The translations under genes were made by a program, and so were the position numbers. Below, piece after piece: positions 45,164 through 55,642 of a stretch of DNA of 64,000 nt (positions are counted from its first letter, which is position 1; every line of letters starts with the position of its first letter). The stretch comes from an uncultured Bacteroidota bacterium (GTDB taxonomy: Bacteria; Bacteroidota; Bacteroidia; Flavobacteriales; Flavobacteriaceae), in NCBI GenBank assembly GCA_902593165.1, contig CACJHI010000006.1, positions 1 to 64,000 on the forward strand, in the 5' to 3' direction. Under the pieces are notes generated by a model, which was not told where the DNA came from, ran no database searches, and saw only the letters and a program-made list of their open reading frames with translations.

Positions 45164-48088
45164 ATGCAAGGAAACTCATTAATTAAGACTTTTGCAATTT
45201 TATTTGGTATTGTCAGTATTTACCAACTGTCTTTTACTTTTATATCCTCAACTCTTGAAAATAAAGCAAGAAATGCTGCTATTGAAAAGATCTCTGAGGA
45301 TGAGATTTCTTTTGCAGAGAAAAGAGCTAGTGAAGAAGTAAGATTTCTTGATTCTATTGGTGATCTCCCAGTTCTAATGTATTCATCTTATAATGACGCT
45401 AAACAAAAAGAACTTAATCAAGGACTTGATCTAAAAGGTGGTATAAATGTTATTCTCCAAATATCAATTAAAGATTTACTAAAAGGACTTTCTGAAAATT
45501 CTATTAATGAAAAATTTATTGCATCCCTAGATGATGCTGATGAGCTTCAAAAGCAGTCTGATCAAACCTATCTAGAGTCTTTTTTTGATGCTTTTGATTC
45601 AAATCCAGATCCAACTAGATTAACATCTCCTGAGATTTTTGGTAATAGGACACTAAGCTCAGACGTCTCGTTCGACACGTCTGATGATGATTTGAAATCA
45701 ATTCTGAGAACAAAAGTTGATGAGTCAATAGTATCAGCATTTGAGGTTCTAAGAAAACGTATTGATAAATTTGGAGTGACACAACCTAATATTCAAAGGC
45801 TTGGTACTTCTGGTAGAATATTAATTGAGTTACCTGGTGCTAAAGATGTAGACAGGATACAAAACTTATTACAAAGTACTGCACAATTAGAATTCTGGGA
45901 AACCTTTAAAAATGAAGGCTTATTAGACTTCTTAGTATCTGCAGATCAATATTTAGCCTCTATTGAGACAGAGAATGAATCAAAAACTAATGAATCTGAC
46001 ATAGACGATCTTCTTTCTGAAGTAGAACAAACGTCAGATTCTATACAAAATGCATCTAACCCTATCCTAAGTCTTGTTCGAGCTTACAGCTTCCAAGGAG
46101 GACCTATTATTGCTAGATTTTTACCTAGAGATCAGGACATAATAAATTCATATCTATCACTCCCTGATGTTAGAAAACTTCTTCCTAGAGAATATAGATA
46201 TGCTAAATTCTTGTGGGGAAAACAAGATACAGATGGACTTACAAGTTTATATGCAATCAAATCAAACAGAGATGATACACCTCCCTTAAGTGGTGGTGTT
46301 GTTGTTGATGCTTCTCAAAGTTATGATGCAGTAGGAAATGCAGCTGTATCAATGCAAATGAATGCACAAGGTGCAAGAATATGGGAAGATCTAACCGGTG
46401 TTGCATATGCTCAAAATTCAAATATTGCAATCGTATTAGATGATATTATTTATTCTGCTCCTGGAGTTACTAGAGGTGCAATTAGTGGAGGAAGATCTGA
46501 GATTACAGGTGACTTTGATCTAAATGAAGCAATTGACTTAGCAAATGTTTTAAGAGCAGGTAAATTACCAGCTTCAGCCACTATTATTCAATCTGAGGTT
46601 GTTGGCCCTTCTCTTGGACAAGAAGCAATTGATAGCGGTATATACTCTTTCTTAATAGCATTAACATTTGTCTTAATGTGGATGATATTCTATTATGGTC
46701 CTTCAGGTATATTTGCTGATATTGCACTAATACTTAATATTGTCTTAATATTTGGTATTCTTGCTGGTTTGGGAGCTGTCTTAACTCTTCCAGGAATTGC
46801 AGGTATTGTATTAACTATAGGTATATCGGTTGATGCTAACGTACTTATATTTGAAAGGGTTAGAGAAGAATTAAGAAAAGAAAAAGGCTTAAAGCAATCA
46901 ATAAATGATGGATTTAACAATGCTCTATCCTCAATTCTAGATGCAAACATAACAACAGGGCTTACAGCACTTGTTTTATATATTTTTGGTACAGGTCCTA
47001 TTAAAGGTTTTGCCACAACACTTCTAATTGGTATTGCAACATCTTTATTTACAGCAATCTTTATAACGAGACTATTAATTGATAACCAGGTGTTTAAATC
47101 AGGAAAATTATCTTTTTCAACAAAATCAACAAAAGACTTATTTAGTAATTTAAAAATTAAGTTTTTAGGAAAAAGAAAAGCAACATATGTAATATCTGCA
47201 ACCCTTATATTAATAAGCATTAGTTCTCTTTTATTCCAAGGTTTGAATCAAGGTGTTGATTTCTTAGGAGGTAGATCATACATTGTAAGGTTTGACAAAG
47301 AAGTAAAGTCTTCTGATATTGAGTCTACACTAAATAATGCATTTGGAAGTGCAGAAGTTAAAACTTTTGGAGCATCCAATCAGCTAAAAATTACAACGAA
47401 ATACAAAGTAGATCAAGAAGGTCTTGCTGTTGATGATGAAATCAAAAATATTCTTTTTGATAATCTTGGTGAACAGTATGATAATCAAATTTCTTATAGT
47501 GAATTTACTGCGGGTGAGGATGTCGGTATCATGTCTAGTATTAAAGTAGGTCCAACAATTGCAGATGATATTAAACAGAATTCTGTATGGGCTATTTTTG
47601 GCTCGCTAGTCATAGTCTTCTTCTATATACTCCTTAGATTCCAAAAATGGCAGTTTTCTTTAGGTGCAGTTTCTGCTGTATTTCATGATGTTTTAATTGT
47701 ACTTGGTATCTTCTCTCTTACATATAAAATAATGCCATTTAATATGGAGATAAACCAAGCATTTATTGCTGCTCTTCTAACGGTTATAGGTTACTCTTTA
47801 AATGATACTGTTGTTGTATTTGATAGAATAAGAGAATTTTTTAGGATACATAAGTCTTGGGATAATGAAACAACTGTAAATACAGCATTAAATAGTACTT
47901 TAAGTAGAACACTTAATACTTCTTTAACAACCCTGATTGTTCTTATTGCTATCTTTATTTTTGGTGGAGAATCAATTAGAGGATTCATGTTTGCTTTAAT
48001 TATTGGAGTAATGGTCGGGACATATTCTTCAGTATTTATAGCTACTCCAATTATGTTTGATTCTTATAAAAAGAAAGTTAATAATTAA
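45164..48088 (+). CDS. secDF: Protein translocase subunits SecD-SecF, fused
   Basis: A 974-residue fusion that uses the proton gradient to pull preproteins out of SecYEG. Domain order: TM near 8-28, the SecD periplasmic domain with 'LNQGLDLKGGINVI' (about 85-98), SecD membrane bundle (about 490-640, with 'GIAGIVLTIGISVDANVLIFERVREE'), a linker, then SecF from about 670 with 'NQGVDFLGGRSYIV' and its helices (about 805-970, 'VIGYSLNDTVVVFDRIRE'). Both halves keep the conserved Asp/Arg of the D4-type motif. The 3' end overlaps the convergent lgt gene. Confidence 0.96.
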   Translation: MQGNSLIKTFAILFGIVSIYQLSFTFISSTLENKARNAAIEKISEDEISFAEKRASEEVRFLDSIGDLPVLMYSSYNDAKQKELNQGLDLKGGINVILQISIKDLLKGLSENSINEKFIASLDDADELQKQSDQTYLESFFDAFDSNPDPTRLTSPEIFGNRTLSSDVSFDTSDDDLKSILRTKVDESIVSAFEVLRKRIDKFGVTQPNIQRLGTSGRILIELPGAKDVDRIQNLLQSTAQLEFWETFKNEGLLDFLVSADQYLASIETENESKTNESDIDDLLSEVEQTSDSIQNASNPILSLVRAYSFQGGPIIARFLPRDQDIINSYLSLPDVRKLLPREYRYAKFLWGKQDTDGLTSLYAIKSNRDDTPPLSGGVVVDASQSYDAVGNAAVSMQMNAQGARIWEDLTGVAYAQNSNIAIVLDDIIYSAPGVTRGAISGGRSEITGDFDLNEAIDLANVLRAGKLPASATIIQSEVVGPSLGQEAIDSGIYSFLIALTFVLMWMIFYYGPSGIFADIALILNIVLIFGILAGLGAVLTLPGIAGIVLTIGISVDANVLIFERVREELRKEKGLKQSINDGFNNALSSILDANITTGLTALVLYIFGTGPIKGFATTLLIGIATSLFTAIFITRLLIDNQVFKSGKLSFSTKSTKDLFSNLKIKFLGKRKATYVISATLILISISSLLFQGLNQGVDFLGGRSYIVRFDKEVKSSDIESTLNNAFGSAEVKTFGASNQLKITTKYKVDQEGLAVDDEIKNILFDNLGEQYDNQISYSEFTAGEDVGIMSSIKVGPTIADDIKQNSVWAIFGSLVIVFFYILLRFQKWQFSLGAVSAVFHDVLIVLGIFSLTYKIMPFNMEINQAFIAALLTVIGYSLNDTVVVFDRIREFFRIHKSWDNETTVNTALNSTLSRTLNTSLTTLIVLIAIFIFGGESIRGFMFALIIGVMVGTYSSVFIATPIMFDSYKKKVNN

Positions 48089-48929
48089 CTCTTTTCTTAT
48101 TTATAAATAAGAATACAATTCCAATTAAAATAAAAGGTATACTTAACCATTGACCTGTTGAAAGTCCAGGAAGAAATGTTTCAATACCACCCTGACTCTC
48201 CTTTACAAATTCAACAATAAATCTAATTGAGAATAGACCTATTAAAAAATATCCAAATAGTTTACCCTCTTTCTCTCTAATTGAAATTCTTTGATATAAT
48301 ACATATAGAATAATAAAGAGAATAATATATCCAAATGACTCATATAATTGAGCAGGATGTCTTGGTAAAACTTCGCCTCGATTTTCAAATATGACTCCCC
48401 AATCGCTATTGGTATATTTTCCTAAAATTTCAGAATTAAAAAAATTTCCAATTCTTACAAAAGCACCACCAATTGCAGTTGGGATTGTTAGTCTATCAAA
48501 TATCCATAAAAGACTCTTAAAGTTGTATTTTCTTTTAAATATTAATAATCCGATAGTCATGCCAATTGCAGCTCCATGACTTGCTAAACCTCTATATCCA
48601 GTAAATTTATAACCATCAATTAATCCAAGTATTGATGAATTTGGTGACTCCTGAATTGGTAATAATATTTCAATTAAATGATTCTGATAATATCCCCATT
48701 GATAGAAAAAAACTTCACCTAGCCTTGCTCCAAGAAAAACTGAAAGTACAAGATATATTAGCAATGGGTCAAGATACTTTTCATCTACATCCTCCTTTTT
48801 AAAGAAAGATTTGACTAGGTTATAGCCTAAAAGAAATGCTAGTATAAACATCAAGCTATATATGTAGACGGGAAAGCCGAGTATTTCAAAAGACTCAGTA
48901 GGGGACCATTTAATTTGTGAAATTATCAT
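48078..48929 (-). CDS. lgt: Prolipoprotein diacylglyceryl transferase
   Basis: Integral membrane enzyme that adds diacylglycerol to the lipobox Cys of prelipoproteins; needed for the many lipoproteins seen here. About seven membrane helices. Signature 'FVRIGNFFNSEILGKYTN' and the motif 'LPRHPAQLYESFGY', plus 'GYRGLASHGAAIG' with the catalytic-type His. Length 283 is normal. Overlaps the end of secDF by 11 bases and follows yidD by 19. Confidence 0.96.
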   Translation of the reverse strand: MIISQIKWSPTESFEILGFPVYIYSLMFILAFLLGYNLVKSFFKKEDVDEKYLDPLLIYLVLSVFLGARLGEVFFYQWGYYQNHLIEILLPIQESPNSSILGLIDGYKFTGYRGLASHGAAIGMTIGLLIFKRKYNFKSLLWIFDRLTIPTAIGGAFVRIGNFFNSEILGKYTNSDWGVIFENRGEVLPRHPAQLYESFGYIILFIILYVLYQRISIREKEGKLFGYFLIGLFSIRFIVEFVKESQGGIETFLPGLSTGQWLSIPFILIGIVFLFINKKRVNY

Positions 48930-48948
48930 TTTTAAATATAACTATAAT

Positions 48949-49179
48949 TTATGGCACAGGGTCATAACCACCCTTAAATAGTGGATTACACTTTAAAATT
49001 CTTTTTGCAGTTAAAAATGAACCTTTAAATACACCATGTTTTTTAAGTGCGATAATACCATACTCAGAACAAGTTGGTGTATGACGACAATTATTTCCCA
49101 ATAATGGAGATATAAAAATTCTATATAACCTAATAAGTGTTATAAAAGGAAGTGCTAGTATTCTACTAATCTTTGTCAT
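48949..49179 (-). CDS. yidD: Membrane protein insertion efficiency factor YidD
   Basis: A 76-residue protein: an N-terminal amphipathic helix '[21 protein letters not shown]', then the Cys motif '[21 protein letters not shown]' (about 29-49) and '[19 protein letters not shown]' at the C-terminus. It aids membrane protein insertion near YidC, although yidC is not in this window. Its start overlaps the end of cysS by 14 bases. Confidence 0.93.
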   Translation of the reverse strand: MTKISRILALPFITLIRLYRIFISPLLGNNCRHTPTCSEYGIIALKKHGVFKGSFLTAKRILKCNPLFKGGYDPVP

Positions 49180-50602
49180 TAACTTTTACCCCTAACTTAT
49201 TTAATTGATCTCTAATTGAATCAGACAAAGAAAAGTCTTTTTTTGCCCTTGCTTCATCTCTAACATTTAATAATATTTTAAGAATAGAGTCATTGTCTGA
49301 AGTTGACTTGGAATAGTTGATACCAAGTATTTTATTAAGTAGTATATCGAATAAACCTAAAAAGTAATCTATATCTCTCTGGCCAGCGTCTCCATCTTTT
49401 TCAATTTGAGTAATTAGTTTTGAGGAATTAAAAATCTCAGCAATTAACATAGGTGAATTAAAGTCATCATCTAGACAATCAAAACAATTTTTTTCCCAAT
49501 CCTTAATTTGGGAAAGAAGGTTATCATTATTAATACTGGATACTTTAATATTCTTGAGTCTATCTATCATTTCCACTAGTCTTTCAAAGCCTTTTTCAGA
49601 TGCATTAATTGCAATTTCACTAATGTCTAACTCGCTTCTGTAATGAGCTTGAAGAAAGAAAAACCTGATGACATTGGGATCATAGGGTTTTGAAAAGAAG
49701 TCATTTTTACCAGAAAAAAGTTCATCTGGTAAAATATTATTATCAAGAGATTTAGACATTTTCTTGCTATTTAAAGTCAACATATTAGCATGTATCCAAA
49801 ACTTTGCAGGTTGCTTACCCGTATAACCAACAGCCTGTGCAATTTCACAATCATGATGAGGAAATTTCAGATCTATTCCGCCTCCATGAATATCAAATTC
49901 ATCACCAAGATACTTATTACTCATAGCTGTACATTCAAGATGCCAGCCTGGGAATCCTTCACTCCATGGTGATTTCCATTTCATTAGATGTTTTTTTTCA
50001 GCTTTTTTCCATAGCGCAAAATCATATTCATTTTTTTTATCATCTTGACTGCTTAAGTCTCTAGAATTAGATTTGATTTTTTCAAGGTCCCTTCCAGAGA
50101 GTTTTCCATAGGAATCAATCTTATTATATTTTGAAATATCAAAATATACAGATCCGTTTGAAGTATAAGCAAGATTTTTTTCAATTAAGTCTTCTATTAT
50201 TGAAATTTGTTCTGTTATATGGCCAGATGCAACAGGTTCGATACTTGGATCTAGTACATTAAAATTCTTTAGAACCTCTCTAAAGCTATTAGTATATTTT
50301 TGAGCGATTTCCATCGGTTCAAGTTTTTCAACCTTAGCCTTTTTAGAGATTTTGTCTTCTCCAGTGTCTTCAAGATGTCCAACGTCAGTAATATTCCTAA
50401 CGTACCTAACGTTGTATCCAAGATATCTAAGATATCTGAATATAATATCGAAGGAAATAAATGTTCTACAATTGCCTAGGTGAACATTGCTGTAGACTGT
50501 AGGACCACAGACATACATTCCGACTGAATTTTTTCTTAAAGGTTTAAATTTCTCTTTAGAGCTTGTAAGTGAATTATATATATATAAATTATGAGGATCC
50601 AT
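49166..50602 (-). CDS. cysS: Cysteine--tRNA ligase
   Basis: Class I aminoacyl-tRNA synthetase, 478 residues. HIGH-type motif '[12 protein letters not shown]' (HLGN), zinc-site Cys in '[10 protein letters not shown]' and '[10 protein letters not shown]' with 'HHDCEIAQ', and KMSKS in '[10 protein letters not shown]'. Start ATG 50602 shares a base with the folE stop. Normal length for the family (about 460-490). Confidence 0.96.
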   Translation of the reverse strand: MDPHNLYIYNSLTSSKEKFKPLRKNSVGMYVCGPTVYSNVHLGNCRTFISFDIIFRYLRYLGYNVRYVRNITDVGHLEDTGEDKISKKAKVEKLEPMEIAQKYTNSFREVLKNFNVLDPSIEPVASGHITEQISIIEDLIEKNLAYTSNGSVYFDISKYNKIDSYGKLSGRDLEKIKSNSRDLSSQDDKKNEYDFALWKKAEKKHLMKWKSPWSEGFPGWHLECTAMSNKYLGDEFDIHGGGIDLKFPHHDCEIAQAVGYTGKQPAKFWIHANMLTLNSKKMSKSLDNNILPDELFSGKNDFFSKPYDPNVIRFFFLQAHYRSELDISEIAINASEKGFERLVEMIDRLKNIKVSSINNDNLLSQIKDWEKNCFDCLDDDFNSPMLIAEIFNSSKLITQIEKDGDAGQRDIDYFLGLFDILLNKILGINYSKSTSDNDSILKILLNVRDEARAKKDFSLSDSIRDQLNKLGVKVNDKD

Positions 50603-51285
50603 TAAAGTTCAGACTCAAGTTTAATATAGTCTAAAAATTCTCTTTTAAATTTTTCTTTCTTGAACTTACCTCCAAACTCAGATGTAACAGTACTAGAGTT
50701 TATATCCTTGATACCTCTTGAATTTACACAAAGGTGCTTGGCATCTATTACACATGCAACATCGTCTGTGTTAAGAACCTTTTGAAGATCTCTAACTATC
50801 TGAATAGTTAGTCTTTCTTGAACTTGAGGTCTTTCAGCATAATATTTAACTATTCTATTGATTTTCGAAAGCCCAACAACATTACCATTTGAAATGTAAG
50901 CTACATGAGCAAGCCCAACAATTGGCAGAAGATGATGCTCGCATGTTGAGTATAAAGTAATATTTTTTTCAACTAGCATTTCGCCATAGTTGTATTTATT
51001 TTCAAAAGTTGACATTTCTGGTCTATTCTTAGGGTTTATTCCAGAAAAAATCTCATTTACAAACATCTTTGCAACTCTTCTAGGTGTTCCTCTCAAACTA
51101 TCATCAGTTAAATCCATCCCTAGTATATCTAAAATTTCGTAAACCTTTTCCTGAATGAGACTTATCTTATCTGTATCGTGCATATCAAAGGCTCCTTCTT
51201 TTAAAGGAGTCTCTTCTGAGTTTGAACCAATGTGGTCATCCCCAATGGAATCGATTTCTTTGTCTAGTAATTCTTGTAGTTTCAT
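50602..51285 (-). CDS. folE: GTP cyclohydrolase I
   Basis: First enzyme of folate synthesis: GTP to dihydroneopterin triphosphate. 227 residues with a 30-residue N-terminal extension and 'YSTCEHHLLPIVGLAHVAYI' (Zn-binding Cys and His), 'VVGLSKINRIVKYYAERPQVQERLT', and 'CVIDAKHLCVNSRGIKD' with the catalytic His and third Zn ligand. folP is elsewhere in the window. cysS overlaps its last base. A tandem 19-bp repeat lies just upstream. Confidence 0.95.
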   Translation of the reverse strand: MKLQELLDKEIDSIGDDHIGSNSEETPLKEGAFDMHDTDKISLIQEKVYEILDILGMDLTDDSLRGTPRRVAKMFVNEIFSGINPKNRPEMSTFENKYNYGEMLVEKNITLYSTCEHHLLPIVGLAHVAYISNGNVVGLSKINRIVKYYAERPQVQERLTIQIVRDLQKVLNTDDVACVIDAKHLCVNSRGIKDINSSTVTSEFGGKFKKEKFKREFLDYIKLESEL

Positions 51286-51305
51286 TTTTTAAAATTTGAG
51301 TTATA

Positions 51306-51313
51306 CAAAGATA
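51306..51313 (-). promoter_or_regulatory. Possible -7 element for folE
   Basis: TATCTTTG on the minus strand fits TAnnTTTG and ends 20 bases ahead of the folE ATG. The expected -33 region is occupied by the 19-bp tandem repeat and has no TTG. Confidence 0.4.
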
Positions 51314-51349
51314 GAAATTATGAAGTTAAATAGAAATTATGAAGTTAAA
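51312..51349. repeat. Tandem repeat, 2 x 19 bp
   Basis: Two identical copies of tagaaattatgaagttaaa (51312-51330 and 51331-51349), with a partial third copy (ggaagttaaa, 51351-51360). It lies between the stop of the FadL-like gene and the folE promoter. The copies overlap the position where a -33 element would be. A transcription factor site or a simple slip duplication. Confidence 0.9.
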
Positions 51350-51355
51350 AGGAAG

Positions 51356-52855
51356 TTAAAGTTTAATTGAAAATGATGCGTAAATAGAATATGTATCCTT
51401 TTCAATACCATACTTATCAGTTAGACCTCTGGTATATAGCCTGTTCTTTAAAAAGCCATTTGATTTAGTAATACCAAAATCCACATCAAAGTATCCATAG
51501 TTTATTCCAACTCCTGCAGATAATCCACGAATATTATTTTCTAAGTCTAAGTCTGGTCCTTTATAAGAAAAATAACCTGCTCTTAGATTTAAATTTTTTA
51601 ATCTGTATTCTCCACCAAATCGAATTGATTCAGAAATACCAGCCATCTTATTCTTAATAGAATAATTAAGAGAGTTTAAATATGAGTCTCTGCCATCATT
51701 ATCATCAAATTTCGAATTATTGAATTTAGTTATTTCATAATCAAAACTTATTAAACCTCTTGAACCAAAAATATATGCAAGACTAAAAAGAGATTTTGAT
51801 GGTAATTTTAATTCATACTTGTCATAGATATTTACTGTGTTTGGATCAATTCTGAATGTTGATAAGCCATCTTTCTCTATAATATCTGTTTCAATAAACT
51901 GACTGTTCTCTTCCTCAATATTTAAAATAGTAGGGGTAGAGTATGATAATCCTACTCTTAATTGTTTAATCTTAATTATACTACCTAATTGGAATGAGAA
52001 TCCAGTTCCAAATGCAAGTAAATCTTCTTTAAAAAATATTCTTTGAACATTAGAATTATTAGCATAGCCAAACTCTTCAAATATTTTAGTTTCTTCAAAT
52101 AATGTTTCATGAACATTAATATTAATTCCTGTAAATAAATGATTATTAAAGGAAAACCCAAGATTAATACTATGTTTAAAATGATTCCCTGTTCTGAATA
52201 TATCTAGATTTTGATCTAAATTGTTATATAGTGCATTAGAAACATAATTATTGTATTCATCACCAGTTTCGTTAATTATAAAGCTTTGATAACCAAGAAA
52301 AGCTTGCTGATCTCCAAATCCATAATTGTCTCCTAAATATGTGTAGACACTCTGAGAGGTCTCATTATCATATATTAGTAGGTCTTCAGGAGGAATACCA
52401 TCTGCATAATAGAGAAAATAATTATCTATTCCATTATTATTGTTTCCAGATAAATAAAAAGAACTATTAAAATCTCCTAAGATATGATTGTTATAGGCTA
52501 CTGAAAATTTAGATTTTCTATTTTCATAAACAAGAACAGCACCAGCACCTCCATAAGAATAAAAATCGTTCTTAGATGAGGAATTATAGTTATTTAATCT
52601 ATTAGAGATTTTTAGATTTTTATAGTTTAAAGTAACTCCAGCTTCAGAATCAATAAAAACAGAAGAACTTGCAGGATTAATTGATATAGCACTTAGATCA
52701 CCTCCTAATGCACCGAAGGCACCGCCCATTGAATTGAATCTGGCTGACCCCTCATGAAAGAAAGAGCTATATCTTAATACGTCTTCAAATGTTTGAGAAA
52801 AACTAGTGTAAGATATACTTAGGAATAAGTATATAAAAAGATACTTTTTGAACAT
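51356..52855 (-). CDS. FadL/OmpP1-like outer membrane porin
   Basis: A 499-residue exported beta-barrel protein. Signal peptide (1-20, ending TSFSQ), then the FadL-type hatch start 'SARFNSMGGAFGALGG' and 'SAISINPASSSVF' (about 36-65), and many amphipathic strands ending in 'YSIYASFSIKL', with a final hydrophobic residue for BAM recognition. It may take up hydrophobic or small molecules, for example long-chain lipids or alkanes, though the substrate is unknown. Follows the Ser/Gly-rich lipoprotein by one base on the same strand. Confidence 0.87.
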   Translation of the reverse strand: MFKKYLFIYLFLSISYTSFSQTFEDVLRYSSFFHEGSARFNSMGGAFGALGGDLSAISINPASSSVFIDSEAGVTLNYKNLKISNRLNNYNSSSKNDFYSYGGAGAVLVYENRKSKFSVAYNNHILGDFNSSFYLSGNNNNGIDNYFLYYADGIPPEDLLIYDNETSQSVYTYLGDNYGFGDQQAFLGYQSFIINETGDEYNNYVSNALYNNLDQNLDIFRTGNHFKHSINLGFSFNNHLFTGININVHETLFEETKIFEEFGYANNSNVQRIFFKEDLLAFGTGFSFQLGSIIKIKQLRVGLSYSTPTILNIEEENSQFIETDIIEKDGLSTFRIDPNTVNIYDKYELKLPSKSLFSLAYIFGSRGLISFDYEITKFNNSKFDDNDGRDSYLNSLNYSIKNKMAGISESIRFGGEYRLKNLNLRAGYFSYKGPDLDLENNIRGLSAGVGINYGYFDVDFGITKSNGFLKNRLYTRGLTDKYGIEKDTYSIYASFSIKL

Positions 52856-54016
52856 TTAGTTTATCTTGCCTCCGCCTCTGGATCCACCGCCTGAGCTTCC
52901 TCTAGATCCACTACTAGATCCACCTGAACTAGGTGAGCTAAAGCTTCCACCCTGCACAGCGCCAGATGAACGAGATCCAGAATATCCTCCTCTGTTAGAA
53001 TATGATGAGTTATTTCTAGAAGATCTAGAATTATAATAGCTTGGACCATTTGAATATGAAGGATCATAACTTTGGGCTCTGTAAGAAGAATTTCCTCTTT
53101 GGCTAGGATTAACAGATCTAATTTGTTGGTAGGCTTCCCTCACATAGTCACTCTTGATTGCACTTAAATTTGGTACAGAACTATTTCTATTAAAATCTCT
53201 TGAATTAGCGCTACCTCTTGAATAAACACCTATTAGATTATTATTTTTAATTTCTCTAAGATTAACACTTCTATCAATATCATCATAAGCCGAAACACCT
53301 CTAGTTCTATCAACATAAACTCCACCGTATGAACCAAGTCTTGAATATATTCCTGATACTTTTACGCCTTGAGAATCACTATTTCTAGAAACTCCATTTG
53401 ATGAACTTCTCTCACCTCTTCTTGATGCAGAATTACTAAAACTCACTCTAGATGTATTTGAAATTTCATTTCCATCTTCATCTCTGTAAACAGTTGAATC
53501 GTACATTCCGCCATAATACCATGGTGCATATCTTCTATTTCTCATCATATACCAATAATAATTTCCTAGAGAAGTAGCATAAGGTGAAAAGTAAAAATTT
53601 AAAGGACCATAAAACGGATATCCCATTTCATAGGCGAAGCTATTATAGAAAAATGGAGGTCTAAAACCATAATTTATAAACATTCCATTGTTTGAAAAGA
53701 ATGGATTAAATGCCATGTTGTGATAGAATGGATCATAATAAAATCTTCCAAAGCTTGGAAAAAAATTATTTACAATTTGAGTTGTTTCTGGATTAGCTCC
53801 CCATGGAAGATTCCTTGAATCATTTTCATTTGTTGATAAGGTATTTAAAGATCCATCTGCATACTCGTTGAACACCACTTCATAGTCAATCCCTCTTTCA
53901 TTGGATACATAAATTCCATCATTATCTCCATAATATGATGATAGCTGATATGCATTACAACCTATAAATAAGGAAGAGATTAGAACTAATTTTAAAATAC
54001 CTACAATTTTTTTCAT
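52856..54016 (-). CDS. Ser/Gly-rich lipoprotein of unknown function
   Basis: A 386-residue lipoprotein (signal ends LFIGC, Cys20). The middle part (about 85-160) is rich in Phe, Tyr and Asn (GRFYYDPFYHNMAFNPFF and similar), suggesting beta-propeller or low-complexity surface structure. From about 190 it is Ser/Arg/Asn-rich, and the last 50 residues are almost only Ser, Gly and Arg ('SSGGSSSGSRGSSGGG'). No known domain. It is transcribed ahead of the FadL-like gene (adjacent bases) and divergently from proS. May be a surface-exposed scaffold; I do not recognise a family. Confidence 0.72.
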   Translation of the reverse strand: MKKIVGILKLVLISSLFIGCNAYQLSSYYGDNDGIYVSNERGIDYEVVFNEYADGSLNTLSTNENDSRNLPWGANPETTQIVNNFFPSFGRFYYDPFYHNMAFNPFFSNNGMFINYGFRPPFFYNSFAYEMGYPFYGPLNFYFSPYATSLGNYYWYMMRNRRYAPWYYGGMYDSTVYRDEDGNEISNTSRVSFSNSASRRGERSSSNGVSRNSDSQGVKVSGIYSRLGSYGGVYVDRTRGVSAYDDIDRSVNLREIKNNNLIGVYSRGSANSRDFNRNSSVPNLSAIKSDYVREAYQQIRSVNPSQRGNSSYRAQSYDPSYSNGPSYYNSRSSRNNSSYSNRGGYSGSRSSGAVQGGSFSSPSSGGSSSGSRGSSGGGSRGGGKIN

Positions 54017-54128
54017 GTATATAAATTTAAGAATAATTTATTAAATGTAAATTACTACTTTTACATTTACCTTAATAAATACAAGAATTGTGCCACTTTT
54101 TACAATGATTGTTAATAAGATTTAATCA

Positions 54129-55607
54129 ATGGGAAAGAAAATAACTCCTAGAAGTAATGACTATTCAAAATGGTATAATGACATCATCTCTGAGGCTGGT
54201 CTTGCTGAGTCGTCTGATGTCAGGGGGTGCATGGTTATAAAACCTTATGGATTTGCTATTTGGGAATTAATGAAATCTCAGCTTGATAATATGTTCAAAG
54301 AGACAGGGCATGAAAATGCTTATTTTCCATTATTTGTTCCAAAATCATTATTTGAGGCTGAAGAAAAAAATGCAGAAGGATTTGCTAAAGAGTGTGCTGT
54401 TGTTACACATTATAGACTAAAAAATGACCCTGATAAAAAAGGTAAACTGATGGTCGATCCTGATTCAAAACTTGAAGAGGAACTTATAGTTAGACCCACA
54501 AGTGAGGCGATTATTTGGAAAACATATAAAAGGTGGATTCAATCATATAGAGATTTACCAATCTTAATTAACCAATGGGCTAATGTTGTAAGATGGGAGA
54601 TGAGAACTAGACTTTTTCTTAGAACTGCTGAGTTTTTATGGCAAGAAGGGCATACTGCGCATGCAACAAAAGAAGAAGCTTTAAAAGAGACTAAATTGAT
54701 TAATAACATATATTCAGAATTTGCTGAGAAATTCATGGCTATGCCTGTTATTCAAGGATCGAAATCTGAATCGGAGAGATTTGCTGGGGCTGAAGAGACT
54801 CTTTGTATAGAAGCATTAATGCAGGATGGTAAGGCATTACAGGCAGGTACCTCTCATTTTCTTGGACAAAATTTTGCAAAGGCATTCGATGTTAAGTATG
54901 CTGATAAATCAGGTAAACTAGAATATGTTTGGGCAACATCCTGGGGAGTTTCAACTAGGCTTATGGGTGCTCTAATTATGTCTCATAGTGATGACAATGG
55001 TCTTATTCTACCTCCACTTCTTGCTCCAAGTCAAGTAATCATTATACCTCTTATTAAATCTGAAGAGAGCTCAAAAAAAATATTAGATAAGACTAACGAT
55101 TTATTTAATTCAATAAAAGATAAAGGAATAAGAGTAAAAATTGATGACAGAGATAATATTAGCCTTGGTTTTAAACTTAATGACTCAGAAGTTAAAGGTA
55201 TTCCAATGAGAATTGTTATAGGCGAAAAAGAAGTTGATAACGATAAGTTTGATGTTTTTTACAGACATAACTTAGAAAAAGTTTCTACTAAATTCTCAGA
55301 TCTAACCTCCTTAGTTGAATCATCAATTAATAAAGTTCAAGAGGAAATGATTTTAAAATCTAAAGAAAGATTAAAAAAACATACTTATGAGGTAAGTTCA
55401 TATGATGAGTTTAAAGAATTGATCTCTTCACAAAGTGGCTTTGTAATCGCTGGTTGGGATGGAACAAACGAAACTGAAGAAGCCATTAAAGCAGAAACGA
55501 AAGCTACAATTAGATGTATCCCTGAAGACCTTGATAATAAAGGTGTTACATGTATTTACTCTGGTAAGCCAGCGCAATACAAAGTAATATTTTCAAAATC
55601 TTATTGA
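54129..55607 (+). CDS. proS: Proline--tRNA ligase (archaeal/eukaryotic type)
   Basis: Class II synthetase of 492 residues, lacking the large editing insertion of the E. coli enzyme, so it is the short archaeal/eukaryotic-like form common in Bacteroidota. Motifs: '[15 protein letters not shown]', '[16 protein letters not shown]', '[30 protein letters not shown]' (motif 2 region, about 157-185), '[14 protein letters not shown]' (motif 3), and the anticodon domain from about 300. tRNA-Glu and S20 lie downstream. Start: ATG 54129. Confidence 0.96.
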   Translation: MGKKITPRSNDYSKWYNDIISEAGLAESSDVRGCMVIKPYGFAIWELMKSQLDNMFKETGHENAYFPLFVPKSLFEAEEKNAEGFAKECAVVTHYRLKNDPDKKGKLMVDPDSKLEEELIVRPTSEAIIWKTYKRWIQSYRDLPILINQWANVVRWEMRTRLFLRTAEFLWQEGHTAHATKEEALKETKLINNIYSEFAEKFMAMPVIQGSKSESERFAGAEETLCIEALMQDGKALQAGTSHFLGQNFAKAFDVKYADKSGKLEYVWATSWGVSTRLMGALIMSHSDDNGLILPPLLAPSQVIIIPLIKSEESSKKILDKTNDLFNSIKDKGIRVKIDDRDNISLGFKLNDSEVKGIPMRIVIGEKEVDNDKFDVFYRHNLEKVSTKFSDLTSLVESSINKVQEEMILKSKERLKKHTYEVSSYDEFKELISSQSGFVIAGWDGTNETEEAIKAETKATIRCIPEDLDNKGVTCIYSGKPAQYKVIFSKSY

Positions 55608-55632
55608 AATATTAAAATTTAAATTAAATTTG
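55604..55632 (+). promoter_or_regulatory. Promoter of tRNA-Glu and rpsT
   Basis: TTG (55604-55606), 18 bases, TAAATTTG (55625-55632): a full match to the Bacteroidota housekeeping consensus. It overlaps the proS stop codon. Start is predicted about 5-10 bases before tRNA-Glu. Confidence 0.75.
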
Positions 55633-55642
55633 CACCCTGATT

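Noticed and set aside
46693-47220. 175-codon minus-strand frame opposite secDF
   Set aside because: It is exactly antisense to a conserved membrane domain; the sense strand codes SecDF and the antisense product has no family features.
52856-53067. 68-codon frame in the Ser/Gly-rich gene
   Set aside because: Same strand but another frame inside repetitive codons; a product of low complexity.
54017-54128. Divergent promoter region between the Ser/Gly lipoprotein and proS
   Set aside because: Several near matches (TTACATTTA, TTGTTAATAAG) occur in this AT-rich spacer but none has correct spacing on either strand.
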